Assembly (NCBI GenBank): GCA_011049595.1
Contig: DRHN01000219.1
Span: 1 to 37,827, forward strand
Direction: 5' to 3'
Source of the DNA: Spirochaetota bacterium
GTDB lineage: Bacteria > Spirochaetota > B62-G9 > DRHN01
DNA: 37,827 nt
In this document: in pieces, positions 16,555 through 25,552 of the stretch
Numbering within the stretch: the first letter of the stretch is position 1
Layout of the letters: the number at the start of each line of letters is the position of its first letter
Translations under genes and position numbers: made by a program
Notes under the pieces: generated by a model
The model's database searches: none
What the model saw: the letters and a program-made list of their open reading frames with translations, nothing else
What the model was told of the DNA's origin: nothing

Positions 16555-17625
16555 TTAATTGCAATAGCCGATTATAATATCCGCGATCGACTTTTCCGCG
16601 CCGAACTTGAGGAGTGACCCGGCTCTCTCACCTATCATTTTAAGGCTTTTCCTGTCCGACAGGAGCCGGTTTATCAGTTCGTGCATGACGTCCCCGTTTA
16701 AATTTTCATCCCGGATGATAACTGAGGCCTGGTTTTTTTCAAAATATCTGGCGTTAGCTAACTGCTCACCCCTGCTCTTTGATTTTGGCAGAGGAACGAG
16801 AATCGAAGGTTTTTTCATGTATCCTATTTCAAAAATTGCTCCCGCGCCTGCCCTTGAGATCACTATATCCGCAGCTGCCGTGACATCACCTATTTCTTTT
16901 TCAATAAATTCCATCTGTACATATCTCTTCTTTCCTGAAAAATTATTGTCCAGGTTACCGCGGCCGTACTGATGGACAAGGTTAAAATTAAGTTCACCGG
17001 ATTTGCACATCTCATGTACAGCTTTGTTTATCGATGAAGCACCCTGGCTCCCCCCCATCACAAACACAACCGGCAGGTCTTCCTTAAAACCGAGATACTG
17101 GAGCCCTTTCTTTCTGTCCCCATTTTTTATCAGGCTCCTGACCGGATTTCCCGTATGAACCGTCCTCTTTAGGCTGAAATAATCCGAGGTCTTTTCAAAG
17201 GAAACGCAAATGACCTTCGCAAACCGCGCAATGATCTTTGTCGCAAGCCCCGGATCAATATCGCTTTCATGGGTCACTACAGGGACACGCAGCAGCCACG
17301 ATGCCACAACCGGCGGCACCGATACAAACCCCCCTTTTGAAAAAAGTACCGAAGGCCTGTGCCTTAATAAAATGAAAAAGGATTGAATAATACCGGTTAT
17401 AACACCGAGGACATCGGAAAAATTTTTTATAGAAAAATACCGCCTTAGCTTGCCGGTGTTGATCCCGAAAAAAGGCACATTTAACTTCCGGGCCCATTCC
17501 AGCTCTTTCCCGTGTTTTGCGCCGATCCAGATGATATCTATGGCGCCTCTTTTATTCAGCTCTTCAATTATTGCGGCATTTGGAAAAATATGCCCGCCGG
17601 TCCCCCCTCCTGTAATGGCTATCAT
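16555..17625 (-). CDS. murG: UDP-GlcNAc:undecaprenyl-PP-MurNAc-pentapeptide GlcNAc transferase
   Basis: 356 residues. MurG adds GlcNAc to lipid I to form lipid II on the inner face of the cytoplasmic membrane, the last cytoplasmic step of peptidoglycan precursor synthesis. The N-terminal glycine loop GGGTGGHIFPNAAI (6-19) and HESDIDPGLA mark the acceptor domain. GGSQGASSIN and SRAGAGAIFEI with the following proline-rich loop (VPLPKSKSRGEQLANA) mark the UDP-GlcNAc-binding domain. Length is typical. It is not in a division-and-cell-wall cluster here: the neighbours are an aldolase and, divergently, an adenosine-specific kinase. This scattering of murG is unusual among bacteria that keep a dcw cluster. 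Confidence 0.95.
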   Translation of the reverse strand: MIAITGGGTGGHIFPNAAIIEELNKRGAIDIIWIGAKHGKELEWARKLNVPFFGINTGKLRRYFSIKNFSDVLGVITGIIQSFFILLRHRPSVLFSKGGFVSVPPVVASWLLRVPVVTHESDIDPGLATKIIARFAKVICVSFEKTSDYFSLKRTVHTGNPVRSLIKNGDRKKGLQYLGFKEDLPVVFVMGGSQGASSINKAVHEMCKSGELNFNLVHQYGRGNLDNNFSGKKRYVQMEFIEKEIGDVTAAADIVISRAGAGAIFEIGYMKKPSILVPLPKSKSRGEQLANARYFEKNQASVIIRDENLNGDVMHELINRLLSDRKSLKMIGERAGSLLKFGAEKSIADIIIGYCN

Positions 17626-17743
17626 AACAGTTTCCCTTTTTGTGTTTAAAAATACTAATAATTTTTTCCTTTACATAAAACATAATTTCGTATAAAAATG
17701 TTTATTTATATGTATTATTAGTAAAACAATCCTGGGGGGAAAC

Positions 17744-18226
17744 ATGGATCTTAAATCGGTTAAAATCGATATGCCCGAAGGGGCAAATGTAATCATCGGG
17801 CAGGCACATTTTATCAAGAGTGTAGAAGATCTTTACGAAGCTGTTGTAAACACATCCGCTCAAATACAGTTCGGCATAGCGTTCAATGAGGCTTCGGGGC
17901 AATGCCTTGTACGCAAAGACGGCAACAGTGAAGAGCTTATCAAGCACGCCGTGAACGCTGCAATAAAAATAGGCGCGGGACATGTGTTTGTTATTTTTAT
18001 TAAAGAGGGGTTCCCTGTGAATATTCTTCCATCGATAAAGGCCACAAGAGAGGTAGCCGGAGTGTTTTGCGCGACTGCCAACCCTCTCGAAGTGCTGGTA
18101 GTTGAAACCAAACAGGGGAGGGGCGTAATCGGCGTTGTGGACGGATTTTCACCAAAAGGTGTGGAAAATGAAGAGGATATCCAGGAAAGAAAAGACCTTT
18201 TAAGAAAGCTCGGTTACAAAAGGTAG
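17744..18226 (+). CDS. Adenosine-specific kinase family protein (PF04008)
   Basis: 160 residues, typical for the family. Near-invariant stretches are visible: [68 protein letters not shown] and [17 protein letters not shown]. The family is found mostly in archaea and scattered deep-branching or anaerobic bacteria. A crystal structure gave it the name adenosine-specific kinase, but its physiological role is poorly known. GGGGGGAAAC lies just before the ATG. It is divergent from murG with a 118-base AT-rich gap, and converges on the UroD-like gene. Confidence 0.92.
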   Translation: MDLKSVKIDMPEGANVIIGQAHFIKSVEDLYEAVVNTSAQIQFGIAFNEASGQCLVRKDGNSEELIKHAVNAAIKIGAGHVFVIFIKEGFPVNILPSIKATREVAGVFCATANPLEVLVVETKQGRGVIGVVDGFSPKGVENEEDIQERKDLLRKLGYKR

Positions 18227-18298
18227 CTTGCCTTTTTATCAAGATATATTACAAACTTAAAGATTATAATTGGTTTTACAAATACAGTCGATAATCGA

Positions 18299-19456
18299 TC
18301 AATCCGGCATTAACGGATAATTTCCGAACTTTCTGACAGCTTGGGCCATGGCAACAATATTTCCCGGCGGAACATCCGGCTGAATTGCATGAACAGCCGC
18401 AGCGACATATCCTCCCCCTGGACCGAGGTCCTGTATGCGTCTTCGCACTTCGGATTCTACATCCCGGACATTGCCATGGGGCATCACATGCTGGGTGTCG
18501 ATACCGCCCCAGAATACAAGTCTCTCGCCGAACCGCTTTTTCAATTCAGCAGTGTCCCCCATGGCGGAAACCTGGACCGGGTTTATGATGTCGACCCCGA
18601 TCTCTATTAAATCTTCGAGAAGATCGACTATATTGCCGCAGGTGTGGTAGAATATCCTGGCGTCGGTTTTGGACTTGACAAAGTCAAAATATTTTTTATA
18701 CACGGGTTTTAACAGCTTACGGTAAAGCTCAGGAGAAAAAAGAAGCCCTTTCTGTGTGGCAAGGTCATCAGCGGTGCGGAACACCTGGATATAAGGCCCT
18801 GCTGCATCCAAAAAACGCCCCGTCCCCGCAATATTTATTTCAAGAAGCCTGGACATAAGCGCTGAAAAGAACGACGGATCCAGGACCAGGTCCATCAGCA
18901 GCCGGTCATACCCCCTCAGGCTGTACCCTAATTCCCAGAAACTCTTGAACTTGCTGTCGCCTAAAAGTGCGTATTCGGTTTCCTCGTAAAATGTTTTCGC
19001 GTCTCGTGCAAGACCGGCAGTACAGCCCGGGTCTTCAGGATCAGGCCACGGATAACTGTCCAGGTCCCCGATCCCGGCATCTGCAAGAGGATATTCCACG
19101 ACTTCATTGTAAAAACCGTTTTCGGCATAGTGAACCTCTTTCCAGGTTATTCCCCATATATCTTTGTAGGTCCCGGGGCCGGAAGCTGGCGGTTTCCAGT
19201 TCATTGGAGGTTTCATCGAAATCGACCGGCAGTCAGCCCCAAGCTGCCTCATGACACTCTCATCTAAACGGACTATCCTGTAATTCTTGCTCAGATACTT
19301 CGTGTCCCCGGTGTCCCCTCCTGTCCTCAGATAGCGTTTTAACTTTTCATAACCTTCAACAACGATCGAAGTGCTGCCTCCGCCTCCGATATCAAGGGGA
19401 ACACGATCCGGTTCCCTGTGGTTTATCGCGGCAAGAACGCGCTCCCTGGATGTCAT
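18299..19456 (-). CDS. Uroporphyrinogen decarboxylase (UroD) superfamily protein, probable corrinoid/methyl-transfer type
   Basis: About 385 residues. It has the (beta-alpha)8 fold signature of the UroD superfamily, with the common opening SRERVLAAINHREPDRVPLD. YHTCGNIVDLLEDL then GVDIINPVQ gives a His-x-Cys pair (H274, C276 counted from the first ATG) seen in zinc-dependent methyltransferase members such as MtaA/MtbA. True HemE (about 350 residues) begins differently, and no other haem genes are nearby, so methyl-group transfer to or from a corrinoid or thiol is more likely. No corrinoid protein is encoded here. I prefer the second ATG (19456), because the GGGGGAG run lies only one base before the first ATG (19465) but about ten before the second. 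Confidence 0.75.
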   Translation of the reverse strand: MTSRERVLAAINHREPDRVPLDIGGGGSTSIVVEGYEKLKRYLRTGGDTGDTKYLSKNYRIVRLDESVMRQLGADCRSISMKPPMNWKPPASGPGTYKDIWGITWKEVHYAENGFYNEVVEYPLADAGIGDLDSYPWPDPEDPGCTAGLARDAKTFYEETEYALLGDSKFKSFWELGYSLRGYDRLLMDLVLDPSFFSALMSRLLEINIAGTGRFLDAAGPYIQVFRTADDLATQKGLLFSPELYRKLLKPVYKKYFDFVKSKTDARIFYHTCGNIVDLLEDLIEIGVDIINPVQVSAMGDTAELKKRFGERLVFWGGIDTQHVMPHGNVRDVESEVRRRIQDLGPGGGYVAAAVHAIQPDVPPGNIVAMAQAVRKFGNYPLMPD

Positions 19457-19583
19457 TGCTGCCATGCTCCCCCCCGTGGAATTTTATTGTATAACATTTT
19501 ACCCGAGATTAAACCGAATTCAACCAGCGGCAAGTGTCAATGAAGTAAAGATACAGTCAAAAGAGGTTCCTCCAACAGAATTT

Positions 19584-21170
19584 TTAAATGTTCACATCTT
19601 TAATATCTTCAATGTTGAGCATTTTCATGATCTTGTTTTTTGCCTCGAGATAGCTGATAAAAGCTATTATTTCATCCGCAGTCTTGCACCGTAAAAGCCA
19701 TTCAAAATGCTCGATGTGTGAAAAGATCCTTGAAAGAGATTCAACCATCCTTTTATAAATTTCACCGAGGTATTCCGGGGCGAGGAACATAAACGCGATG
19801 TTAATAGGCATGTCATCGGACAGCTTCATATCTATTCCCCCGGGTGAAAGCCCTATTATTGGGACAATATCATCGGCAAAATCCCCGAAAGCGTGAAAAA
19901 ACACCATGTTCTTGTTTATAGGGGTAGTCACAACCTCCCAGTTCTCCTTGAGGGCCTTTTTTGCCTCCTCAGGGTCCGTGATCCTGCTTTTCCCTGCGGT
20001 AATCAGCTCATTAATAACTTCGGATTTTGTGCTGCCTTTCAACCTCGGAATAATGAGCTCCTTGTGAAACATCAGTGAGGCCGTATAAGGGAGGGGTTTT
20101 ACAAAATCCATGGCCGCTGCGTTTGATTGCTCCAACACGATGTTTCTCAGTTCCCGGTACTCGCGAATTGTGATCATAGGAGGTCTTTCTGTCCCCCAGA
20201 CTTTCTTCTTTTCCAATGAGTAGCCGTGTTTGACCCCTGTAATGATCTGCAGAGAATCCGAAATATCCTGAAAGATTTCTATTCTGCCCATATCATCCGC
20301 GCGCTGGAGAAGTATTTTCAGGATCCTGTATGACATGGACCTGAGAGCGTCAATACTCTGGTTTCTGTGGACCCTGACGTCAAGGTCACACTGGCCTATG
20401 AAATTCAGACCGTAAAGCCTGATTATGTCTATAAGATGTCCTGTTTCAACCCCGTAGCCTGTAAAAAAAGAAAGGTTCTCGAGCAGCTCTCTCCTCCCTG
20501 CGTACTCACCTGAAAGGGGCTGCGCAATGCCTGTCAGCTCGGGGAAAAGAAGATTGAAAAAAGGCCGAACAACGAGCTCGGTCACCCGCCCGCCTCCGGT
20601 GAAATGGAGCTCACCCTGAATACGGATAGGTCTTTTGTAAAATGCTTTTACATAGGAAATGTGAGGGAACTCAAGAAGGGGACCGACAAGCCCGAGCACG
20701 AACCTGGGGTGAATATTTGATATATCTGCATCGATCCAGCAGATAATATCGCCCTTGAGAAGATAGAGGCTTTTCCACAGGTTTTCCCCTTTACCGCGAT
20801 AGGACCTGTATTGAGGGAGAATATCAGAAGAGTAGCAAAAGTCGACACCCGCTTCCCGTGAGATATCCCCGGTGTTGTCCGTCGAGCCGGAATCCACGAC
20901 AGCGATCTCATCGATAAGATGGTACTTGTCCATGAGCTCTTTTTTCATGGTCGAGATTTCCCGCCCGATCGTTTTTTCTTCATTCAGCGTCGGAAAACAA
21001 AGGCTTATCGAACACCCGAGCTCATTCTTTTTTGTTACCAGTTTTTCGACATCATCAAATCTTGAATGATGGAACGTATTTCTATTCAACCACTCCTTTA
21101 TGTATGAAGGGTGTTCGGGATGTGTTGCTAACGATTCCTCCTCTTTTTTTGATCTAAAAAGAGAGGACAT
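19584..21170 (-). CDS. gpgS: Glucosyl-3-phosphoglycerate synthase fused to a PTS EIIA-like domain
   Basis: 528 residues in two parts. Residues ~50-335 are a GT81-type glucosyl-3-phosphoglycerate synthase, which transfers glucose from an NDP-glucose to 3-phosphoglycerate. Signatures are CFPTLNEEKTIG, VVDSGSTDNT (91-100), the metal-binding DAD (147-149) in WIDADISNIHP, GLVGPLLEFP, TGYGVETG and HRNQS. Residues ~368-515 resemble PTS EIIA of the fructose/PtsN class: STKSEVINELI, TTPINKNMVFFHAFGD with H426 at the expected phosphorylation position, SPGGIDM, and NIAFMFLAPEY. Stand-alone GpgS is about 300-330 residues. The EIIA-like part could let phosphorylation state control osmolyte synthesis (inference). 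AAGGGGGT precedes the ATG. It is divergent from a GH13_18 phosphorylase that probably degrades the product. Confidence 0.85.
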   Translation of the reverse strand: MSSLFRSKKEEESLATHPEHPSYIKEWLNRNTFHHSRFDDVEKLVTKKNELGCSISLCFPTLNEEKTIGREISTMKKELMDKYHLIDEIAVVDSGSTDNTGDISREAGVDFCYSSDILPQYRSYRGKGENLWKSLYLLKGDIICWIDADISNIHPRFVLGLVGPLLEFPHISYVKAFYKRPIRIQGELHFTGGGRVTELVVRPFFNLLFPELTGIAQPLSGEYAGRRELLENLSFFTGYGVETGHLIDIIRLYGLNFIGQCDLDVRVHRNQSIDALRSMSYRILKILLQRADDMGRIEIFQDISDSLQIITGVKHGYSLEKKKVWGTERPPMITIREYRELRNIVLEQSNAAAMDFVKPLPYTASLMFHKELIIPRLKGSTKSEVINELITAGKSRITDPEEAKKALKENWEVVTTPINKNMVFFHAFGDFADDIVPIIGLSPGGIDMKLSDDMPINIAFMFLAPEYLGEIYKRMVESLSRIFSHIEHFEWLLRCKTADEIIAFISYLEAKNKIMKMLNIEDIKDVNI

Positions 21171-21185
21171 TTATACCCCCTTTAA

Positions 21186-21216
21186 ATTATAGTATCAGTT
21201 TACCTAATATATGCAA
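21186..21216 (-). promoter_or_regulatory. Candidate promoter for the glucosyl-3-phosphoglycerate synthase gene
   Basis: On the minus strand a perfect TATAAT (21186-21191) lies 15 bases upstream of the ATG. TTGCAT (21211-21216) sits 19 bases further upstream as a possible -35 box. The long spacer and the very short leader lower confidence. Confidence 0.35.
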
Positions 21217-21283
21217 TATTTGCAAGAAAATAATGAATCACGAAAAATATGCGGAAGACATAAAACCACAACACCTGAATATA

Positions 21284-21494
21284 ATTAGTTTTTGGTGACA
21301 ACTCCGGGTTTTTACCTGGCTAATTAGTATTTTTTATTTAATAAAGTATTCTCAAGATAACTAATTATGAAAATATAAACAGTTAAATAGAACTAATTAG
21401 TCGCGATAAAGCGGCTCAATTTAGTGAATTGGTGCAACGTCGGTTTTCAACCGAAGTTGTCGGGCTTGCCCGACTTTAATCACCAAAAACTAAT
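21284..21494. repeat. Intergenic element with 15-bp terminal inverted repeats
   Basis: ATTAGTTTTTGGTGA at 21284-21298 is the exact reverse complement of 21480-21494. The 211-base interior has no open frame. It carries the palindrome CTAATTAG twice (21320-21327, 21393-21400) with near copies at 21281 and 21361. It also has a hairpin at 21434-21459 (CAAC-g-TCGGTT / AACCGA-a-GTTG) and the palindrome GTCGGGC-TT-GCCCGAC at 21459-21474. Parts recur at 4221-4253 and 31684-31713. It fills most of the 399-base gap between the divergent glucosylglycerate genes. A MITE-like or decayed mobile element is likely; no clear target duplication is seen. Confidence 0.6.
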
Positions 21495-21569
21495 AATCAT
21501 TTGAATTGTTCAACAAAAAACAGTTATACTTATTTTATTACGGCCTTACTGTAAATCAGGGAGAAACAG

Positions 21570-23258
21570 ATGACAAAAACCGAAAAATCTATTCGTGAAA
21601 AGCTTGAATTCCTTTACCGGAAAAAAGAAGCCCAAAAAACCTATGCCGGTGTGAACGATCTCCTTGCAAAATACAAAAAATCAATACCGAAAAAGAGCTT
21701 TGATTTTACAGAAAAAGATGTGGTGCTCATAACGTACGGGGACAGTTTCCTCAAACCGGAGGAAAATCCTTTAAAAACATTGGGAGATTTCCTCAATACC
21801 CGATTGAGAAGTCTTGTGACCATAGTACACATCCTTCCTTTTTTCCCGTATTCTTCGGATGATGGATTTTCCGTTATTGACTACAAAGAGGTCAACCCGG
21901 ACCTGGGAGATTGGGAGGACGTTGAGAGGCTGGGAAATAAGTTTTTTTTGATGTTTGACGCTGTGGTCAATCATATTTCAGCTAAGAGCAAAGAATTTCA
22001 GGGTTTTCTTAAGGGCGGACAAAAATATAAAGAGTTCTTTATTTCTGTCACAAAGGAAACGGATATTTCACGGGTTTTTCGTCCCCGCGCCCTGCCCCTC
22101 ACCACGCGGTTTGACACCGGACACGGACCTGTCGACCTGTGGACAACTTTCAGCACAGACCAGATAGATCTTAATTTCAGCAATCCCGACGTATTCCTGT
22201 TTGTACTCGATGTACTTCTGTTTTATGCCATGCACGGGGCATCGATGATACGGCTCGACGCAATTGCGTTTCTCTGGAAAGAGAGCGGAACTACAAGCCT
22301 TCATCTCCCCCAGACACACACCGTGATCAAATTGTACAGACAGATCCTGGAAATTGCAGCGCCGTATATAAAAATAATTACAGAGACAAATGTCCCGCAT
22401 AAGGAAAATATTTCCTATTTTGGGAACGGAAACGATGAAGCGCACATGGTCTACAACTTCGCTCTACCTCCGTTATCGGTTGACGCGCTTCTTACCGGCG
22501 ACGCCGGGACACTCACCGGATGGGCCCGGTCTCTGGAGCTGCCGGGTCAAAACACATACTTTTATAACTTTACGGCGTCCCATGACGGGATAGGTCTTTT
22601 GCCGGCCCACAATATACTTGCAATGGACAGGATACAGGGGTTGATCGATAAAACCGAAGAAAGCGGCGGCAGAGTAAGCTACAAAAGCAACGCTGACGGG
22701 ACAAAAACTGCGTACGAGTTGAATATTTCACTCTTTGACCTGCTTTCCGATTCCGGAAATGAGAGGGGGCTTGAGGTTTCTATAAAGCGTTTCACCGCAT
22801 CACAGGCGATTGCTCTTTCTCTTATCGGAGTACCCGCACTATACTATCATTCTATCATAGGTTCAAGAAACTACAACGAAGGGGTTGAAAAAACAGGTTC
22901 AAACAGGACGATCAATAGAGAAAAAGTATACATCGAAAATGTCATAAACGAATTGGAGATGGACGGCTCGACAAGAAAACTCGTGTTTCAGAGACTCGCG
23001 TCAATGATAAGAGCGAGACGTGATTTGCGGGCTTTCCATCCGCGGGGTAAACAAAATGTGCTTTCCCTGCGCCCGGAGATTTTCTGTCTTGAGAGGAGCT
23101 CTCCAGAAGGAGATGAAACCGTGTTATCACTGATCAATGTTTCCGGTAAACGGGTTGCGGTATCGCTTGATCATACCGGAAAAAGGGATGTTCTTTCCGG
23201 AAGAATATTTTCCGGTGAAATAAGCCTGGCCCCGTATGAAGTGCTGTGGCTGAAATAA
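21570..23258 (+). CDS. GH13_18 phosphorylase, probable glucosylglycerate phosphorylase
   Basis: 562 residues. It belongs to the sucrose-phosphorylase subfamily of GH13, which splits a glucoside with phosphate to give glucose 1-phosphate. The catalytic triad is visible: nucleophile D230 (MIRLDAIAFLWK), acid/base E272 (IITETNVPHKENISYFG) and D339 (TASHDGIG). The LPQTH, ETNVPH and GNGNDEAHMVYNF segments resemble the group containing glucosylglycerate and sucrose-6-phosphate phosphorylases rather than plain sucrose phosphorylase. The divergent glucosyl-3-phosphoglycerate synthase favours glucosylglycerate as substrate (inference from context). GGGAGA lies upstream of the ATG. It converges with the next gene across only 22 bases, where a weak AT-rich hairpin may terminate both transcripts. 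Confidence 0.85.
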   Translation: MTKTEKSIREKLEFLYRKKEAQKTYAGVNDLLAKYKKSIPKKSFDFTEKDVVLITYGDSFLKPEENPLKTLGDFLNTRLRSLVTIVHILPFFPYSSDDGFSVIDYKEVNPDLGDWEDVERLGNKFFLMFDAVVNHISAKSKEFQGFLKGGQKYKEFFISVTKETDISRVFRPRALPLTTRFDTGHGPVDLWTTFSTDQIDLNFSNPDVFLFVLDVLLFYAMHGASMIRLDAIAFLWKESGTTSLHLPQTHTVIKLYRQILEIAAPYIKIITETNVPHKENISYFGNGNDEAHMVYNFALPPLSVDALLTGDAGTLTGWARSLELPGQNTYFYNFTASHDGIGLLPAHNILAMDRIQGLIDKTEESGGRVSYKSNADGTKTAYELNISLFDLLSDSGNERGLEVSIKRFTASQAIALSLIGVPALYYHSIIGSRNYNEGVEKTGSNRTINREKVYIENVINELEMDGSTRKLVFQRLASMIRARRDLRAFHPRGKQNVLSLRPEIFCLERSSPEGDETVLSLINVSGKRVAVSLDHTGKRDVLSGRIFSGEISLAPYEVLWLK

Positions 23259-23280
23259 CAATTTTCTTTGCGGGAAAATG

Positions 23281-24630
23281 TTACCGCGGCTGCTCTTCTG
23301 TGTGCCGCCCACTATCCGGCTCGATTGCTTCAACGATACCTTCGAAATTAACAAGTATGCTTCTCAGTTTTCTTCTCAAGACCTCGTAGGAAAAAAACCT
23401 CGCGGCAAGTGCAAAATTATGTTCAGCCTGTTTCTCATAGGCCTGAGGACCTTTTTCAAGGAGATCATTGATTTTCTCGATAAGATCGTCGGTCACATAA
23501 CCTTCCATCTCGAGAACGTCAAATTTGTAAGGTTTGATGTCCATTACGTACGAAGAATACATATTTACGAGGATCGGTTTTTTAAAATATATCGCTTCGA
23601 TAAAAGCATTTCCAAAGCCCTCGTAGGTTGACGGATAGGAGATCAGGTCCGCGTGCGGGTACACATCCCACAATGTGTAGATTTTTTGTCCTTTTGGTGA
23701 TCGTCCTCTTTTATCGCTGATTATTTCCGGCCTGATTATAAGATCGACATTCAGGTGCTTCGCGTAATCTCTAATCCTTTTTTCATAGGCATCACCCTCA
23801 TCTCCGGCAGAGTGAGTGATAACCAGCTTTGCCCTGGGATTTTTCAACCTGCTTAAGACCTCGACTGTATGCTCAATACCCTTTCTTGCCACTATCCTTG
23901 TCGGCTGCAGAATAAAGATGTCGTCATCTTTAAGGCCGAGATCTTTTCTTACATCGATGTTGTAATGATTGATGCCCGATGGTTTCTTTTTAAAATCCAG
24001 CACGTTTGGTATGACAAAAGGCGAAAGCCCGGTGCGGTAGCTCAACTCACGCTCCGCTTCAGTGTTTATGACAACGTGCTGTATCGAAGGCAGGGAAGGG
24101 GGGAATGCCATCCGAAGCAGATCGGACACAGCGTTTACATAAAATCTTGGCCTTTCCCAGTAAAAGTCGTGGTGATGGGCAATTGTGGGTATACCGGTCT
24201 CAGCGATAAATTCCGTCAGGGCCAGACCGAGAGGTATATTCATGGGAATAGCAAGACAGTTTTCAGCAACGATCAGATCGATATTGAATTTTTTTGTAAA
24301 TTTATATAGAGCATTTTTAATTACTTTTCGTACAGAATGAATTGTTCCGGTTACACGTGATGTTCTCTTGTAAACTTTAAAACAGCTTTTCTGTATACGC
24401 TTGATTATCGGGTCTTCGAAATGAGCCTCAGGGACAATCATAACACGCTGTTTCTGCTTGTCGCAAAGGCCCGAAAAATAAAAACATTCGTACCCCATGC
24501 GTTTCATCACTCTGGCCCATTTTTCAGCTTCCAGCGAAACTCCGTCAGTGCCCTGGAAACGGGTAGCAACAAACCCGATATTTTCAATTTTTAGGTTGCC
24601 TGGGCCTTTGCCCCCGGTTTTATAGATCAT
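23281..24630 (-). CDS. GT4-type glycosyltransferase
   Basis: 449 residues. A GT-B fold retaining glycosyltransferase. The donor-binding half has FILQPTRIVARKGIEHTVEV, a beta strand KLVITHSAGD, and the E-x7-E motif in STYEGFGNAFIEAIYFKKP. The N-terminal acceptor half begins IENIGFVATRFQGTDGVSLEA with the usual glycine-rich loop. The acceptor is not shown. In this locus (glucosylglycerate synthase and phosphorylase on one side, a HAD protein and another glycosyltransferase on the other) a mannosyl- or glucosyl-transfer to glucosylglycerate, as in mannosylglucosylglycerate synthesis by a GT4 enzyme, is a reasonable hypothesis. A cell-surface or glycolipid role remains possible. It is the last gene of a four-gene minus-strand cluster, 43 bases after the HAD gene. 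Confidence 0.8.
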   Translation of the reverse strand: MIYKTGGKGPGNLKIENIGFVATRFQGTDGVSLEAEKWARVMKRMGYECFYFSGLCDKQKQRVMIVPEAHFEDPIIKRIQKSCFKVYKRTSRVTGTIHSVRKVIKNALYKFTKKFNIDLIVAENCLAIPMNIPLGLALTEFIAETGIPTIAHHHDFYWERPRFYVNAVSDLLRMAFPPSLPSIQHVVINTEAERELSYRTGLSPFVIPNVLDFKKKPSGINHYNIDVRKDLGLKDDDIFILQPTRIVARKGIEHTVEVLSRLKNPRAKLVITHSAGDEGDAYEKRIRDYAKHLNVDLIIRPEIISDKRGRSPKGQKIYTLWDVYPHADLISYPSTYEGFGNAFIEAIYFKKPILVNMYSSYVMDIKPYKFDVLEMEGYVTDDLIEKINDLLEKGPQAYEKQAEHNFALAARFFSYEVLRRKLRSILVNFEGIVEAIEPDSGRHTEEQPR

Positions 24631-24673
24631 CGAATCCCCGCTCTCTTACAGCAGCTGATGTAAAAATACAAAC

Positions 24674-25552
24674 TCACCGTTCTGACCAGGCATTTTGCCT
24701 ATTTAAATAATCGGGAATATCCGTCAAAGCAGTAACCACCAAGTCCGGGGTGAGTTTTAAACATCGCGTGTCATTTTTTCTCAAACGCAAAGACCTCCTG
24801 TCGCCGGCAAAAAGGGCTGTCTGAAACCCCACAGCATCCGCGGGATATATATCATTCAGCATATCATTACCGACATATAGAGTGTTTTGGGCAGTTATTG
24901 ACTTATCAGCTAAAACAATCTTTGCTTTTAAAAAAAGCCTTGTCGAAGGCTTTGCGTATTTGTGTTCAAATGAATAAAACATGAGATCACTTGAAAATCC
25001 AAGCTCCTCCGGATAAAATCCCGTAAATGCCTCGAACAGGATCGGGCTGAAAAACTGCGCGTTTGAAATAACACCCATTATGATGTTATTTTCTTTCAAA
25101 AATTTGAAAACTTTATTCAAACCCGGCATCGGCCACACAGGATTAAAAACAGATTCAAATTCCACCGAAAACCGCCTCGCAGGCGGCAGTTTGTCAAGCT
25201 CCAGGACTTTCATCCAGATCATGTCTATCTCCACCTCCGGATAATCGACCCCTGATTTCCGCAAACGGCCGTGCTCTTTTGCTATTTCTTCAAAATAACG
25301 CTTCTTTACCTCATCAGCATCTTTTTTTATACCGTAATTTTTCAGGAGCCTGCCGAGGACCAAAGGATGTATTTTTTCCCTGGAACCGGAGATATCACCG
25401 GACCCGCTGATAAAAAGAGTCCCGTATATATCAAAAAGAACAGCTCTTACAGGCTTTTTTAACCGGCCATGTATCTTTGACCCGGAAGCCAACGGCTTCA
25501 AAGGTTTCGCGTACTTTTTTATAATTTCTGTGAAAGGTATTTCTCTAACCAT
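24674..25552 (-). CDS. HAD-superfamily hydrolase
   Basis: About 292 residues. HAD motifs are in order: motif I AVLFDIYGTLF with the nucleophile at D41, motif II VISNAQ, motif III lysine in KYAKPSTRLF, and motif IV YVGNDMLNDIYPA. An alpha-helical cap lies between motifs I and II. Motif I reads D-x-Y-G-T. The second aspartate, the general acid in most HAD phosphatases, is replaced by tyrosine, as in dehalogenase-type members. A phosphatase role in glucosylglycerate synthesis (removing phosphate from glucosyl-3-phosphoglycerate) would fit the neighbours, but this substitution weakens it. I chose the ATG at 25552, overlapping the upstream stop by eight bases; a GTG at 25564 is possible. Translation is probably coupled to the preceding glycosyltransferase. 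Confidence 0.75.
   Translation of the reverse strand: MVREIPFTEIIKKYAKPLKPLASGSKIHGRLKKPVRAVLFDIYGTLFISGSGDISGSREKIHPLVLGRLLKNYGIKKDADEVKKRYFEEIAKEHGRLRKSGVDYPEVEIDMIWMKVLELDKLPPARRFSVEFESVFNPVWPMPGLNKVFKFLKENNIIMGVISNAQFFSPILFEAFTGFYPEELGFSSDLMFYSFEHKYAKPSTRLFLKAKIVLADKSITAQNTLYVGNDMLNDIYPADAVGFQTALFAGDRRSLRLRKNDTRCLKLTPDLVVTALTDIPDYLNRQNAWSER

Noticed and set aside
18299-19465. True uroporphyrinogen decarboxylase (hemE)
   Set aside because: The His-x-Cys pair and overall opening fit methyltransferase-type members better, and no other haem genes are present.
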